From Actinomycetes bacterium (GTDB lineage Bacteria; Actinomycetota; Actinomycetes; Mycobacteriales; Mycobacteriaceae): a DNA stretch of 19,687 nt. Shown here in pieces: positions 6,811-15,411 of this stretch. Each line of letters begins with the position of its first letter. Position 1 is the first letter of the stretch. The position numbers and the translations under genes were made by a program. The DNA lies in contig JAEYMI010000102.1 in NCBI GenBank assembly GCA_023461275.1, positions 1 through 19,687 on the forward strand, given 5' to 3'. A model generated the notes under the pieces. It was not told where the DNA came from. It ran no database searches and saw nothing but the letters and a program-made list of their open reading frames with translations.

Positions 6811-7683
6811 GTGCGAGAAAGCAGCAACCCGGTGATGCGCGGCGTGGTCCGCGATAACCAGACCGGTTATGCCAACTTCGGCGCCGGTATGGCCGGCGCC
6901 GGACAAGGCGCCATGTTCAACCAGTACGGGCAGACCGACCCGTACGTCACCCCGGCGCCCGCGTCGACGCGGCAGTTGACCATCGACGATGTCGTCACCA
7001 AGACCGCGATGACGCTCGGCGTGCTGACCGTCTTCGCCATCGCGACGTACTTCGCGATCACCAGCCGTTCCACCGAGGCCGCGCAGGCTGCCCTGGCGAT
7101 GCCACTGATGATGGTGGGCGCGCTCGGCGGCCTGGCACTGGTGCTCGTCGCATCATTCGGCCGTAAGCAGGACAACCCGGCGATCGTGCTGGGATATGCC
7201 GCACTCGAGGGCCTGTTCGTCGGATCGATCTCCTTCGTCTTCGCCAACGTCGTCGTCAGCGGCGACGTCTCCGCCGGAGCCCTGATCGGGCAGGCTGTGC
7301 TGGGAACGTTCGGTGTGTTCTTCGGCATGCTCGTCGTCTACAAGGTCGGCGCCATCCGCGTGACACCGCGCTTCACCCGCATGCTGCTGGCCGGCATGAT
7401 CGGCGTGCTGGTCCTGATGCTGGGCAACCTGGTCATCGGCCTGTTCAACGGCGGCGAAGGCTTCGGACTGCGCAACGGCGGACCGCTGGCGATCATCTTC
7501 TCGCTGGTCTGCATCGCGCTCGCCGCGTTCAGCTTCCTGCTCGATTTCGACGCCGCGGACCGTCTGATCCGCGCCGGCGCACCGGCGAAGGCCGCCTGGG
7601 GCGTCGCGCTGGGCCTGACCGTCACCCTGGTCTGGCTCTACGTCGAGATCCTGCGCCTGCTGAGCTACTTCAACTCCGACTAG
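6811..7683 (+). CDS. Bax inhibitor-1/YccA family membrane protein
   Basis: This 290-residue protein has a cytoplasmic N-terminal extension of about 60 residues (MRESSNPV, then a Gly/Ala-rich part and YGQTDPYVTPAP). About seven hydrophobic helices follow from residue 65 to the end. The closing segment LLDFDAADRLIRAGAP, then AAWGVALGLTVTLVWLYVEILRLLSYF, is characteristic of the actinobacterial Bax1-I group (PF12811). The family forms pH-sensitive, cation-leak-like channels, but the bacterial role is poorly defined. The start is GTG 6811, with GAGAGGGG ending 5 nt upstream. It is probably transcribed alone and ends at the strong hairpin shared with the convergent thiolase. From memory it corresponds in position to M. 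tuberculosis Rv1073. Confidence 0.88.
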   Translation: MRESSNPVMRGVVRDNQTGYANFGAGMAGAGQGAMFNQYGQTDPYVTPAPASTRQLTIDDVVTKTAMTLGVLTVFAIATYFAITSRSTEAAQAALAMPLMMVGALGGLALVLVASFGRKQDNPAIVLGYAALEGLFVGSISFVFANVVVSGDVSAGALIGQAVLGTFGVFFGMLVVYKVGAIRVTPRFTRMLLAGMIGVLVLMLGNLVIGLFNGGEGFGLRNGGPLAIIFSLVCIALAAFSFLLDFDAADRLIRAGAPAKAAWGVALGLTVTLVWLYVEILRLLSYFNSD

Positions 7684-7711
7684 TCCAACCCGGTCTGGTT
7701 CAACAGCATCT

Positions 7712-7761
7712 AGCAACGACGAGGCCCCGCACCTGTTCAGGTGCGGGGCCTCGTCGTTGCT
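7712..7761. terminator. Long bidirectional terminator hairpin (24-bp perfect stem)
   Basis: A 24-nt arm (7712-7735, starting AGCAACGACGAGG) is followed by TT and its exact reverse complement (7738-7761). The stem is perfect and its core (GGCCCCGC) is very GC-rich. It lies between the stops of two convergent genes, 28 bp past the BI-1-like stop and 11 bp past the thiolase stop. There is no T-tract on either side. Confidence 0.88.
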
Positions 7762-7772
7762 GGGGTGAATGC

Positions 7773-8996
7773 TCAGCTCAAGCGCTCGAGCACCATCGCC
7801 ATGCCCTGGCCGCCGCCGACGCACATCGACTCGATGCCGAAGGTCTTGTCGTGGGTCTGCAGGTTGTTGAGCAGCGTGGTGGTGATGCGGGCTCCGGTCA
7901 TGCCGAACGGGTGGCCGAGCGCGATGGCGCCGCCGGAGACGTTGAGCTTGTCGTGATCGATGCCCAGTGCGTCGGCCGAACCGAGCACCTGCACGGCGAA
8001 CGCCTCGTTGATCTCGACGAGGTCGATGTCACTCAGCGACATGCCCGACACGTTGAGCACCTTGCGGATGGCATCGATCGGGCCGAGGCCCATGATCTCC
8101 GGCGACAGGCCGGTCGCCGCGGTCGCGACGACGCGCGCCAGCGGGGTCAAGCCCAGTTCTTTGGCCTTGGTGTCACTCATGATCACGAGTGCTGCTGCGC
8201 CGTCGTTGAGCGGGCAGGCGTTGCCGGCGGTGATGGTGCCGTCGGGACGGAAGACCGGCTTGAGCTGGCTCACCTTCTCGTAGGTGGTGCCGGCGCGCGG
8301 GCCGTCGTCGGTGCTGACGACGGTGCCGTCGGGCAGTGTGACCGGGACGATTTCGCGCTCGAAGAAGCCGGCCTTGATGGCTTCCTCGGCGCGGTTCTGG
8401 CTGAGAACACCCCAGCGGTCCTGATCCTCGCGGGAGATGCCGGTGAGGCTGACGACGTTCTCCGCGGTCTGGCCCATGGCGATGTAGACGTCGGGCAGGA
8501 TGCCGTCCTCACGCGGGTCGTGCCACTTGGGGGCACCACCCTCGGCGGCCTTGGCGGTGCGGGCGACCGCGTCGTCGAAGATCGGGTTCTGCGAGTTGGG
8601 CTGGCCGTCGGCGGCACCGGAGATGCCGAAGCTCGACACGCTCTCCACGCCGCCGGAGATGAACACGTCACCTTCGCCGGCCTTGATGGCGTGCAGGGCC
8701 ATGCGGGTGGTCTGCAGCGACGACGAACAGTACCGGTTCACGGTGACGCCCGGGATGTGGTCGAAACCGAGTTCGACGGCCAGGACGCGGCCGATGTTGT
8801 AGCCACCCTGTCCGCCGGGCTGGCCGATTCCCCAGTGGATGTCCTCGATGTCCTTGGGGTCGAGCTCGGGCACCTTGGCCAGGGCCGCGGTCACCATCTG
8901 GCGGGACAACTCGTCGGGTCGTACGTCTTTGAGGGATCCCTTGGCGGCGCGGCCGATGGGGGAGCGGGCATGGGCGACAATCACTGCTTCTGGCAT
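7773..8996 (-). CDS. Acetyl-CoA acetyltransferase (thiolase)
   Basis: This cytosolic thiolase either condenses two acetyl-CoA or cleaves 3-oxoacyl-CoA. It has 407 residues from the ATG at 8996. The family's catalytic residues are visible: the nucleophilic Cys90 in TVNRYCSSSLQTT, NEAFAVQVL, the histidine of GGAIALGHPFG (His362), and the second cysteine in CVGGGQGMAM (Cys392). A GTG at 9005 is an alternative start. The ATG is preferred because TAACGT lies 7 nt upstream, suggesting a leaderless transcript, and neither start has a ribosome site. The pxpA stop is only 38 bp upstream on the same strand, so read-through is also possible. From memory it resembles M. tuberculosis FadA3 (Rv1074c), whose neighbours match. 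Biosynthetic and degradative roles cannot be told apart from sequence. Confidence 0.92.
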   Translation of the reverse strand: MPEAVIVAHARSPIGRAAKGSLKDVRPDELSRQMVTAALAKVPELDPKDIEDIHWGIGQPGGQGGYNIGRVLAVELGFDHIPGVTVNRYCSSSLQTTRMALHAIKAGEGDVFISGGVESVSSFGISGAADGQPNSQNPIFDDAVARTAKAAEGGAPKWHDPREDGILPDVYIAMGQTAENVVSLTGISREDQDRWGVLSQNRAEEAIKAGFFEREIVPVTLPDGTVVSTDDGPRAGTTYEKVSQLKPVFRPDGTITAGNACPLNDGAAALVIMSDTKAKELGLTPLARVVATAATGLSPEIMGLGPIDAIRKVLNVSGMSLSDIDLVEINEAFAVQVLGSADALGIDHDKLNVSGGAIALGHPFGMTGARITTTLLNNLQTHDKTFGIESMCVGGGQGMAMVLERLS

Positions 8997-9003
8997 GCCG
9001 GAC

Positions 9004-9032
9004 ACGTTACTTGACGATCGGACTCGGCTGAA
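9004..9032 (-). promoter_or_regulatory. Candidate leaderless promoter of the thiolase gene
   Basis: On the minus strand, TTCAGC (9027-9032) is followed by a 17-bp spacer, then TAACGT (9004-9009), then 7 nt to ATG 8996. The geometry suits an RNA starting at or near the ATG. It sits in the short gap after the pxpA stop, so the thiolase may be transcribed both alone and by read-through. Confidence 0.4.
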
Positions 9033-9034
9033 CC

Positions 9035-9790
9035 CTACGTGAAAGGACTCAACTCGACGCCTACCTGCGATAACCGCTCGGCGGTGGCGATCGACATCGC
9101 CACCGCGTCGGGGGAGTCGCCGTGCACGCAGATCGAGTCGACGTCGATCGCGATCACGCTGCCGTCGATCGCCTCCACCACGCCGTCGGTCACCATGCGG
9201 GCGACGCGATCGGCCACGGCGTTCACGTCGTAGAGGACGGCCCCGGACTGCCTGCGGGAGACCAGGGTTGCGTCGGGGTTGTAGGCGCGATCGGCGAAAG
9301 CCTCACGCACAGTTCGTAATCCGCGCTGCTCGGCGAACTCGAGCAGTTTCGATCCGGGTAGGCCGAGAATGGGCAGGTCCTCATCGACCGAGGCGATCGC
9401 GTCGACCACGGCCTGGGCGTGCACCTCGTGGTGCACCACCGTGTTGTACAGCGCGCCATGGGGTTTGACGTAGGTGACGTCGGTACCGGCGACCCGGGCG
9501 ATGGCCTGTAGTGCGCCGATCTGGTAGACGATGTCGTCGGTCAGCTCGGTGGCGGTGGCGTCGATGAAGCGCCGTCCGAACCCGACGAGGTCGTGGTAGC
9601 TGACCTGCGCGCCGACCCGCACGTCGTGGACGGCTGCCGAACGGCAGGTGCGTGCCAGCGTGCTCGGGTCGCCGGCGTGGAATCCGCAGGCCACGTTGGC
9701 GCTGGTCACCACTGCGAGCATGGCGTCGTCGTCGCCGAGTTCCCACCGGCCGAATGATTCACCGATGTCGCTGTTGAGGTCGACGTTCAT
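9035..9790 (-). CDS. pxpA: 5-oxoprolinase subunit PxpA (LamB/YcsF family)
   Basis: This is the 251-residue PxpA subunit of ATP-dependent 5-oxoprolinase, which opens 5-oxo-L-proline (pyroglutamate) to glutamate together with PxpB and PxpC. Family motifs are MNVDLNSDIGESFGRW at the N-terminus, the metal-binding-type ANVACGFHAGDP (about 31-42), YVKPHGALYN (about 104-113) and CVHGDSPDAV near the C-terminus. The ATG at 9790 shares its A with the upstream TetR stop (TGATG), so translation is probably coupled; GTG 9793 is the alternative start. No pxpB or pxpC gene is in the window, so PxpA is an orphan here and the partners must lie elsewhere or be absent. Two leucines (158 and 240) use TTA codons, unlike most neighbouring genes. 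The older name lactam utilisation protein LamB is not evidence of lactam substrates. Confidence 0.92.
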   Translation of the reverse strand: MNVDLNSDIGESFGRWELGDDDAMLAVVTSANVACGFHAGDPSTLARTCRSAAVHDVRVGAQVSYHDLVGFGRRFIDATATELTDDIVYQIGALQAIARVAGTDVTYVKPHGALYNTVVHHEVHAQAVVDAIASVDEDLPILGLPGSKLLEFAEQRGLRTVREAFADRAYNPDATLVSRRQSGAVLYDVNAVADRVARMVTDGVVEAIDGSVIAIDVDSICVHGDSPDAVAMSIATAERLSQVGVELSPFT

Positions 9791-10398
9791 CACGAATCCA
9801 GGAGGTCATGCGGTTGAACGAGCGGCAGAAAGACCTCGTCGACGATCTCCTGGAGGACCGTGTCGGGGACGGGCTTCAGCGTCATCAGTACCTCGTGCCG
9901 ATAGAGGCTGCCCGGCACCCCGATGACCCTGGGCGACGTGCGATCCGGATCCGCTTCGCCACGGGCCACGGCACGCTCGATGATCGTTGTCATCGCCGTG
10001 GTGCGGTTGCCGAGGAACAGCTCGCGCACCTCACCGGGTGTGGCTCCGCTTTCGCTGAAGTACTCGCCCAGGCTTGATGCCATCATGACGACGAAGTCTG
10101 CCCGGTTGCTGTTCATGTCGCGCAATACGGCCAGCACATCGCCGCGCAACGAACCGGTGTCGGGGACAGTCGTCGTGACCTGTGCACCGCGGTGCGCGAT
10201 CGCGGCCCTCAGAAGTTCGGGTTTGGTGCGCCAACGGCGATAGAGAACCGGGCGGCTGGTGCCCGCTCGCTCGGCGACCGCCTCGAACGTCAGCCCTGAG
10301 TAGCCGCGCTCGAGCATCTCGTCCCAGACCGCGTCAAGGATCGCGGAGTCGAGTTCGGCGCCTCGGCGTCGGGTGGCCGGTCGTGTTTCAAGATCCAC
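9790..10398 (-). CDS. TetR family transcriptional regulator, divergent from the MFS gene
   Basis: This 202-residue regulator has a helix-turn-helix at about residues 38-62 (TFEAVAERAGTSRPVLYRRW followed by RTKPELLRAAI) and a helical ligand-binding C-terminus. The start is GTG 10398. No ribosome site precedes it, but a -10-like TAAGAT ends 6 nt upstream, so the mRNA is probably leaderless. The stop overlaps the pxpA start by one base. A 21-bp operator-like site covers its own start codon and -10, and a second copy lies just before the divergent MFS gene. It is therefore most simply a repressor of both itself with pxpA and the transporter. The ligand is unknown; a drug-like compound or a pxpA-linked metabolite are both possible. 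Confidence 0.92.
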   Translation of the reverse strand: MDLETRPATRRRGAELDSAILDAVWDEMLERGYSGLTFEAVAERAGTSRPVLYRRWRTKPELLRAAIAHRGAQVTTTVPDTGSLRGDVLAVLRDMNSNRADFVVMMASSLGEYFSESGATPGEVRELFLGNRTTAMTTIIERAVARGEADPDRTSPRVIGVPGSLYRHEVLMTLKPVPDTVLQEIVDEVFLPLVQPHDLLDS

Positions 10399-10411
10399 TT
10401 GCGTATCTTAA
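10391..10411 (-). promoter_or_regulatory. Operator-like site 1, over the tetR start codon
   Basis: The plus strand reads AGAT-C-CAC-TTGCGT-ATCTTAA. It is a dyad (AGAT, 10 bp, ATCT) that covers the tetR GTG start and its -10 element. Site 2 matches it at 16 of 21 positions in the same orientation, with the same 10-bp spacer. Binding would block tetR initiation directly. Assignment to this TetR protein is inferred from position. Confidence 0.6.
10405..10410 (-). promoter_or_regulatory. -10 element of leaderless tetR promoter
   Basis: The minus strand reads TAAGAT (TAnnnT), with 6 nt between it and the GTG start, placing the predicted transcription start at the start codon. GTGTCG 17 bp upstream (10428-10433) is a weak -35 candidate. 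The hexamer lies within operator-like site 1, which would give autorepression. Confidence 0.4.
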
Positions 10412-10437
10412 CGCGGCGGTCTAGCGTCGACACCATT

Positions 10438-10458
10438 AGATACACATCTGCATCTTAA
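10438..10458 (+). promoter_or_regulatory. Operator-like site 2, upstream of the MFS gene
   Basis: The sequence reads AGAT-A-CAC-ATCTGC-ATCTTAA, the second copy of the site over the tetR start, beginning 47 bp away. It ends 10 bp before the MFS ATG and overlaps the start of its AAAGGGG ribosome site, so a bound protein could occlude transcription of the transporter. The TAGATA starting one base before the site is a possible -10. Confidence 0.6.
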
Positions 10459-10468
10459 AGGGGTTTCC

Positions 10469-11848
10469 ATGAGTACTCGCGACGTCACCGAGTCGGTCGG
10501 TCCGGACATTGATCCAGCTCTTCGCAGAGTTGCCTGGGCCGTTATCGCCGGCCTGGCCGCTCCGATCCTGGACACCACAATCGTGACGATCGCGCTCGCC
10601 CGGCTGGGCACCGATCTGCACGCACCGGTCAGCACCGTCCAGTGGGTGAGCACCGGCTACCTCCTGGCACTCGCGGTCGCGGTCCCGATATCCGGCTGGG
10701 CATCGGCGCGGTATGGCGATCGGAGCGCGTGGGTGACGGGGCTATCGGTGTTCCTCATCGGCTCGATCCTGTGCGCATGCGCCTGGGATGCGCCCTCGCT
10801 GATCGCCTTTCGGATTCTCCAGGGCCTGGGCGCCGGACTGCTCTTTCCCTTGATGACGGCAATTCTTGTCGCCGTGGGCAACGGCGCTCCCCTGGGCAAG
10901 GTGGTCGCCATGGTGTCGATGCCGGTCGCACTCGGGCCCATTCTGGGGCCGGTGCTCGGTGGCCTGGTGCTCACCTGGCTTGACTGGCGATGGCTGTTTC
11001 TCATCAATGTTCCGGTCTGCATCGTCGCACTTGTTCTCGCTCAACGTGTTCCGCAGCGTCGTGACCCGGCACGTGCCCACCTCGATCTGGTCGGGTTGGT
11101 GCTGCTGGCCCCCGGACTGGCCGCGCTGCTCTACGGTCTGTCGAACGCGCACAACGGAATCGGCCGCACCGACGTGCTCGTGCCGGGCCTGATCGGAATC
11201 GGCCTCATGGCGGCTTTCGTCGCGCGTGGAATCGTCGCGCAGGGGCCGACGTTGGTCGACGTCCGGGTGCTCGTCCAGCGTCGGGTGGCGTCGGCGTCGG
11301 TTGCGTTGTTCTTCTTCGGTGTCGCGTCGTACGCGGCAATGTTCGTGCTGCCCTTGTTCTTTCAGGAGGTGCGCGGAGCGTCGGTGCTTGCGGCCGCGTT
11401 GCTGCTGATTCCGCAGGGGATCGGCGCCCTGGCCACCCGCAGCGTCGCCGGGCGTCTCACCGACACCATCGGTCCGCGGTGGGTCGCCGTCGCGGGTTTC
11501 GTCGTGGTGGCAGCGGGAACCGTGCCGTTCGCTCTGGCGGGTGCGGCCACCAACGAGGTGTGGCTGATGGCGGCGCTCGTGGTGCGCGGACTCGGACTCG
11601 GCGCGCTGATCGCACCCATCCTCGCGTCGCCGTTCATCGGTCTCGACAACGCCCACCGGCACGACGTCAGCATGATCACCCGCATCATGCAGCAGCTCGG
11701 CGGCTCCTTCGGAACCGCGGTCCTCGCGGTGGTCATCACCGCGGGTGCCACCATGACCTCGGGGTTCCATGCCGCGCTGTGGTGGGCCGTGGCGCTGGCC
11801 GTGGTGGGTGCGGCCGTCTCGACGTTGCTGCCCGCTCAGTCCACCTGA
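10469..11848 (+). CDS. MFS transporter, DHA2 (drug:H+ antiporter) type
   Basis: This 459-residue multi-pass inner-membrane exporter is of the EmrB/QacA-like DHA2 family. Recognisable motifs are LDTTIVTIALARLG in helix 1, QWVSTGYLLALAVAVPISGW in helix 2 with GDRSAWV in the following loop, RILQGLGAGLLFP in helix 4, and the antiporter motif GPILGPVLGG (about 151-160). The hydrophobic pattern suits 14 helices, in a compact version of the family. The start is ATG 10469 with AAAGGGG 5 nt upstream. It is divergent from a TetR gene with shared operator-like sites, the usual arrangement of a ligand-inducible efflux pump. Its last 13 bp overlap the convergent SGNH hydrolase gene. The substrate is not deducible. 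Confidence 0.92.
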   Translation: MSTRDVTESVGPDIDPALRRVAWAVIAGLAAPILDTTIVTIALARLGTDLHAPVSTVQWVSTGYLLALAVAVPISGWASARYGDRSAWVTGLSVFLIGSILCACAWDAPSLIAFRILQGLGAGLLFPLMTAILVAVGNGAPLGKVVAMVSMPVALGPILGPVLGGLVLTWLDWRWLFLINVPVCIVALVLAQRVPQRRDPARAHLDLVGLVLLAPGLAALLYGLSNAHNGIGRTDVLVPGLIGIGLMAAFVARGIVAQGPTLVDVRVLVQRRVASASVALFFFGVASYAAMFVLPLFFQEVRGASVLAAALLLIPQGIGALATRSVAGRLTDTIGPRWVAVAGFVVVAAGTVPFALAGAATNEVWLMAALVVRGLGLGALIAPILASPFIGLDNAHRHDVSMITRIMQQLGGSFGTAVLAVVITAGATMTSGFHAALWWAVALAVVGAAVSTLLPAQST

Positions 11849-12756
11849 CGTGCCCGGCGCAGCAGCCGCGACATCAACCGGCTCGTCGGCACCGTCTCCG
11901 ACATTTCCGGCGGCTCGGGCAACGGCGCAGGCCCCCACTCGCCGATCGCGTCCATCACCGCGGGGGTCAGGATCGCGGCCGCGAGTTCGTAACCGGCCGC
12001 CGACGGGTGGTATTGGTCGGCGGAGAACAGGTGGTCGGGTTCGGCCTTGAACTCCTCGGCCAGCAGATCGGCCAGCGGCACGGGATGTCCACCCGCGCCC
12101 CGTACAGCCGCGCCCTGCCGGGCCGCGAGCCGTAGCCCCCACAGGCGCAGTACCGCCCGCAGCGGCTGCGGGATGGCGCTGATCACGCCGAGGTCGGGGC
12201 AGGTGCCGACGACGACTCCCGCGTCGATCTCCCGCAACCGCCGGACCGCGGCGCCCAGCCGATTGGCCGATGCCCGGATTCCGTTGCGGGCGGTGACGTC
12301 GTTGGCGCCGACGAGGATGACCACGACGTCGGGCCGCTCACCAGCGATCAGTGTTGCATCTATCTGTGCGGCAAGGCCTTTCGACGTCGCGCCGACGATC
12401 GCCTTGTTGCTGTACCGGATGGTTCGGCCGGTTTGGGCGGCCACCTTGCGGACCACCCGCACGCCGGGCGTCTCGTCGGCGACGTCGCTGCCCAGCCCGG
12501 CCGCGGTGGAGTCGCCGAACACCATCAGGTGCAGATCGTAGGTGCGGTCACGGCCGGCGCGATGAGGTCCGGAGCCGTCGGCGAAGTAGACGCCGTCGCC
12601 GTTGGGGGCGTTGTCGGTGCGGTGCGGAATGACGGTGCGGGCCTTCTGGGCCTGCCAGACCAAGACGTTGTACGCGGCCCAGGAGGCGCCGGCTCCGGCG
12701 GCGGTCGCGGTGGCGGCGGTACCGACGTCGCGGAGCAGGTGGCGAGAATCGGACAC
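11836..12756 (-). CDS. SGNH/GDSL-type hydrolase, membrane-anchored or secreted
   Basis: This is an esterase or lipase-like hydrolase of 306 residues. It has block I VFGDSTAAGLG (Ser83 nucleophile), the block III asparagine in VGANDVT (Asn152), and block V DQYHPSAAGYEL (Asp247, His250). The N-terminus (about 10-30) is Ala/Gly-rich and hydrophobic, consistent with a signal or anchor, which would place the catalytic domain outside the membrane. The start is taken as GTG 12756, with TAAGCT 7 nt upstream suggesting a leaderless mRNA; GTG 12774 is the alternative. The frame stays open far upstream, but that region is antisense to cbs and metB. It is divergent from cbs, and its stop lies inside the MFS gene. 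From memory it corresponds to M. tuberculosis Rv1075c. The natural substrate is unknown. Confidence 0.88.
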   Translation of the reverse strand: MSDSRHLLRDVGTAATATAAGAGASWAAYNVLVWQAQKARTVIPHRTDNAPNGDGVYFADGSGPHRAGRDRTYDLHLMVFGDSTAAGLGSDVADETPGVRVVRKVAAQTGRTIRYSNKAIVGATSKGLAAQIDATLIAGERPDVVVILVGANDVTARNGIRASANRLGAAVRRLREIDAGVVVGTCPDLGVISAIPQPLRAVLRLWGLRLAARQGAAVRGAGGHPVPLADLLAEEFKAEPDHLFSADQYHPSAAGYELAAAILTPAVMDAIGEWGPAPLPEPPEMSETVPTSRLMSRLLRRARQVD

Positions 12757-12763
12757 GCCGTCC

Positions 12764-12769
12764 AGCTTA
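12764..12769 (-). promoter_or_regulatory. Candidate -10 of the SGNH hydrolase gene (leaderless)
   Basis: The minus strand reads TAAGCT (TAnnnT) followed by 7 nt and the GTG start at 12756. No good -35 is visible. The same -10-to-start geometry occurs at the tetR (10398) and thiolase (8996) genes. Confidence 0.35.
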
Positions 12770-12780
12770 GCCACGGTCAG

Positions 12781-12802
12781 ACCCGGTTCGATGGACCCGG
12801 GT
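12781..12802. promoter_or_regulatory. Dyad in the SGNH hydrolase-cbs divergent gap
   Basis: ACCCGG (12781-12786) and CCGGGT (12797-12802) form a 6-bp dyad with a 10-bp spacer, in the 66-bp space that must hold both divergent promoters. It may bind a regulator of cbs, but GC-rich dyads of this size can arise by chance. The gap is too short for a SAM-type riboswitch, and none is seen. Confidence 0.2.
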
Positions 12803-12822
12803 TCCTCTGGAACGATGGTGTC

Positions 12823-14223
<1,401 letters not shown>

Positions 14224-14238
14224 TGAAGGAGCTTCATC

Positions 14239-15411
14239 GTGAGTGAACACCGCAGCGCAGCGGATCTGGGTCGCTGGCAAGGCTTTTCCACCAAGGCGAT
14301 CCACGCCGGCTGGGATCCCGACGAACGCACCGGCGCGGTCAACGTGCCGATCTACGCGAGTTCGACCTTCGCCCAGGACGGCGTGGGCAACCTCCGTGAC
14401 GGATTCGAATACGCGCGCACCGGAAACCCCACCCGCCGGGTTCTGGAGGCCAACCTCGCTGCCATCGAACACGGCACGTACGGACGGGGTTTCGCCTCGG
14501 GTATGGCCGCCACCGATGCACTGTTGCGTGCCTCGCTGCGACCCGGCGATCACCTGGTGATCCCGAACGACGCCTACGGCGGCACCTTCCGGCTCATCGA
14601 CAAGGTGTTCAGCCAGTGGGGCATCACCTACTCGGTGGCGCCGGTCTCCGACGTCGACGCCGTGCGCGCCGCGATCACCCCGGCCACCAAACTGGTGTGG
14701 CTGGAGACGCCGACCAATCCGTTGCTCAACGTCGGCGACGTCGCCTCGATCGCTGACGTGGCGCATGAGGCGGGCGCAAATCTGGTGGTGGACAACACCT
14801 TCGCGACGCCGTACCTGCAGCAGCCGTTGCTGCTGGGTGCCGACGTCGTGTTGCATTCGACCACCAAATACCTCGGTGGACACTCCGACGTCGTCGGCGG
14901 TGCGTTGATCACCGACGACGAGGAACTCGACGCCTCGATCGCGTTCTTGCAGAACGGTGCCGGTGCGGTGCCCGGACCGTTCGACGCCTACCTCACCATG
15001 CGCGGCATCAAAACCCTCGCGGTGCGGATGGATCGCCACTGCGACAACGCCGAGCAGGTCGTCGACTTCCTCGCCGCCCATCACAAGATCGAGTCGGTGC
15101 TCTATCCGGGTCTGCCCGATCATCCTGGTCACGAGATCGCCGGCAAGCAGATGAAGCGATTCGGTGGCATGATCTCGGTATTGGTGCGCGGCGGAATTGA
15201 AGCGGCGCAAGACTTCTGCGCACGGACCGAGGTGTTCACGCTGGCCGAATCGTTGGGTGGCATCGAGTCGCTGATCGAACATCCGGGTGCGATGACCCAT
15301 GCGTCGACGGCCGGTTCACTTCTCGAGGTCCCCGACAATCTGGTTCGGCTCTCGGTGGGGATCGAGGACATCTCCGACATCCTCGGCGATCTGGAAAACG
15401 CGCTGCGCTGA
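14239..15411 (+). CDS. metB: Cystathionine gamma-synthase/gamma-lyase family enzyme
   Basis: This 390-residue fold-type I PLP enzyme of the Cys/Met metabolism family is annotated in mycobacteria as MetB. It may form cystathionine from an activated homoserine, or cleave cystathionine to cysteine, 2-oxobutyrate and ammonia. The PLP lysine is in LHSTTKYLGGHSDVVGG (Lys210). Other family blocks are YARTGNPTRR (59-68), the FASGMAATD phosphate loop (85-93), WLETPTNPLL, VDNTFATP, and the closing ESLGGIESLIEHPGAMTHAS. The start is GTG 14239 with AAGGAG 7 nt upstream. It follows cbs by 15 bp, and its TGA shares a base with the next gene's ATG. The pairing with cbs fits gamma-lyase action in making cysteine, but sequence alone does not decide between lyase and synthase. 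From memory M. tuberculosis has pra between cbs and metB; here it is missing. Confidence 0.93.
   Translation: MSEHRSAADLGRWQGFSTKAIHAGWDPDERTGAVNVPIYASSTFAQDGVGNLRDGFEYARTGNPTRRVLEANLAAIEHGTYGRGFASGMAATDALLRASLRPGDHLVIPNDAYGGTFRLIDKVFSQWGITYSVAPVSDVDAVRAAITPATKLVWLETPTNPLLNVGDVASIADVAHEAGANLVVDNTFATPYLQQPLLLGADVVLHSTTKYLGGHSDVVGGALITDDEELDASIAFLQNGAGAVPGPFDAYLTMRGIKTLAVRMDRHCDNAEQVVDFLAAHHKIESVLYPGLPDHPGHEIAGKQMKRFGGMISVLVRGGIEAAQDFCARTEVFTLAESLGGIESLIEHPGAMTHASTAGSLLEVPDNLVRLSVGIEDISDILGDLENALR

Noticed and set aside
6880..6905. GC-rich inverted repeat in the BI-1-like gene (GGCGCCGG and CCGGCGCC)
   Set aside because: It is explained by repeated Gly-Ala codons in the N-terminal GAGMAGAG stretch.
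7851..9014. Plus-strand open frame of about 387 codons antisense to the thiolase
   Set aside because: The minus-strand frame has all thiolase catalytic motifs; the antisense frame is a His/Gly/Ala/Asp-rich shadow with no recognisable domain.
10742..12142. Minus-strand open frame of about 466 codons across the MFS and SGNH genes
   Set aside because: It is very Arg/Gly/His-rich and antisense to a membrane protein with clear MFS motifs; a typical high-GC shadow.
12757..12822. SAM or other riboswitch ahead of cbs
   Set aside because: The gap is 66 bp, GC-rich and shared by two divergent promoters, which is too short. No riboswitch core was recognised.
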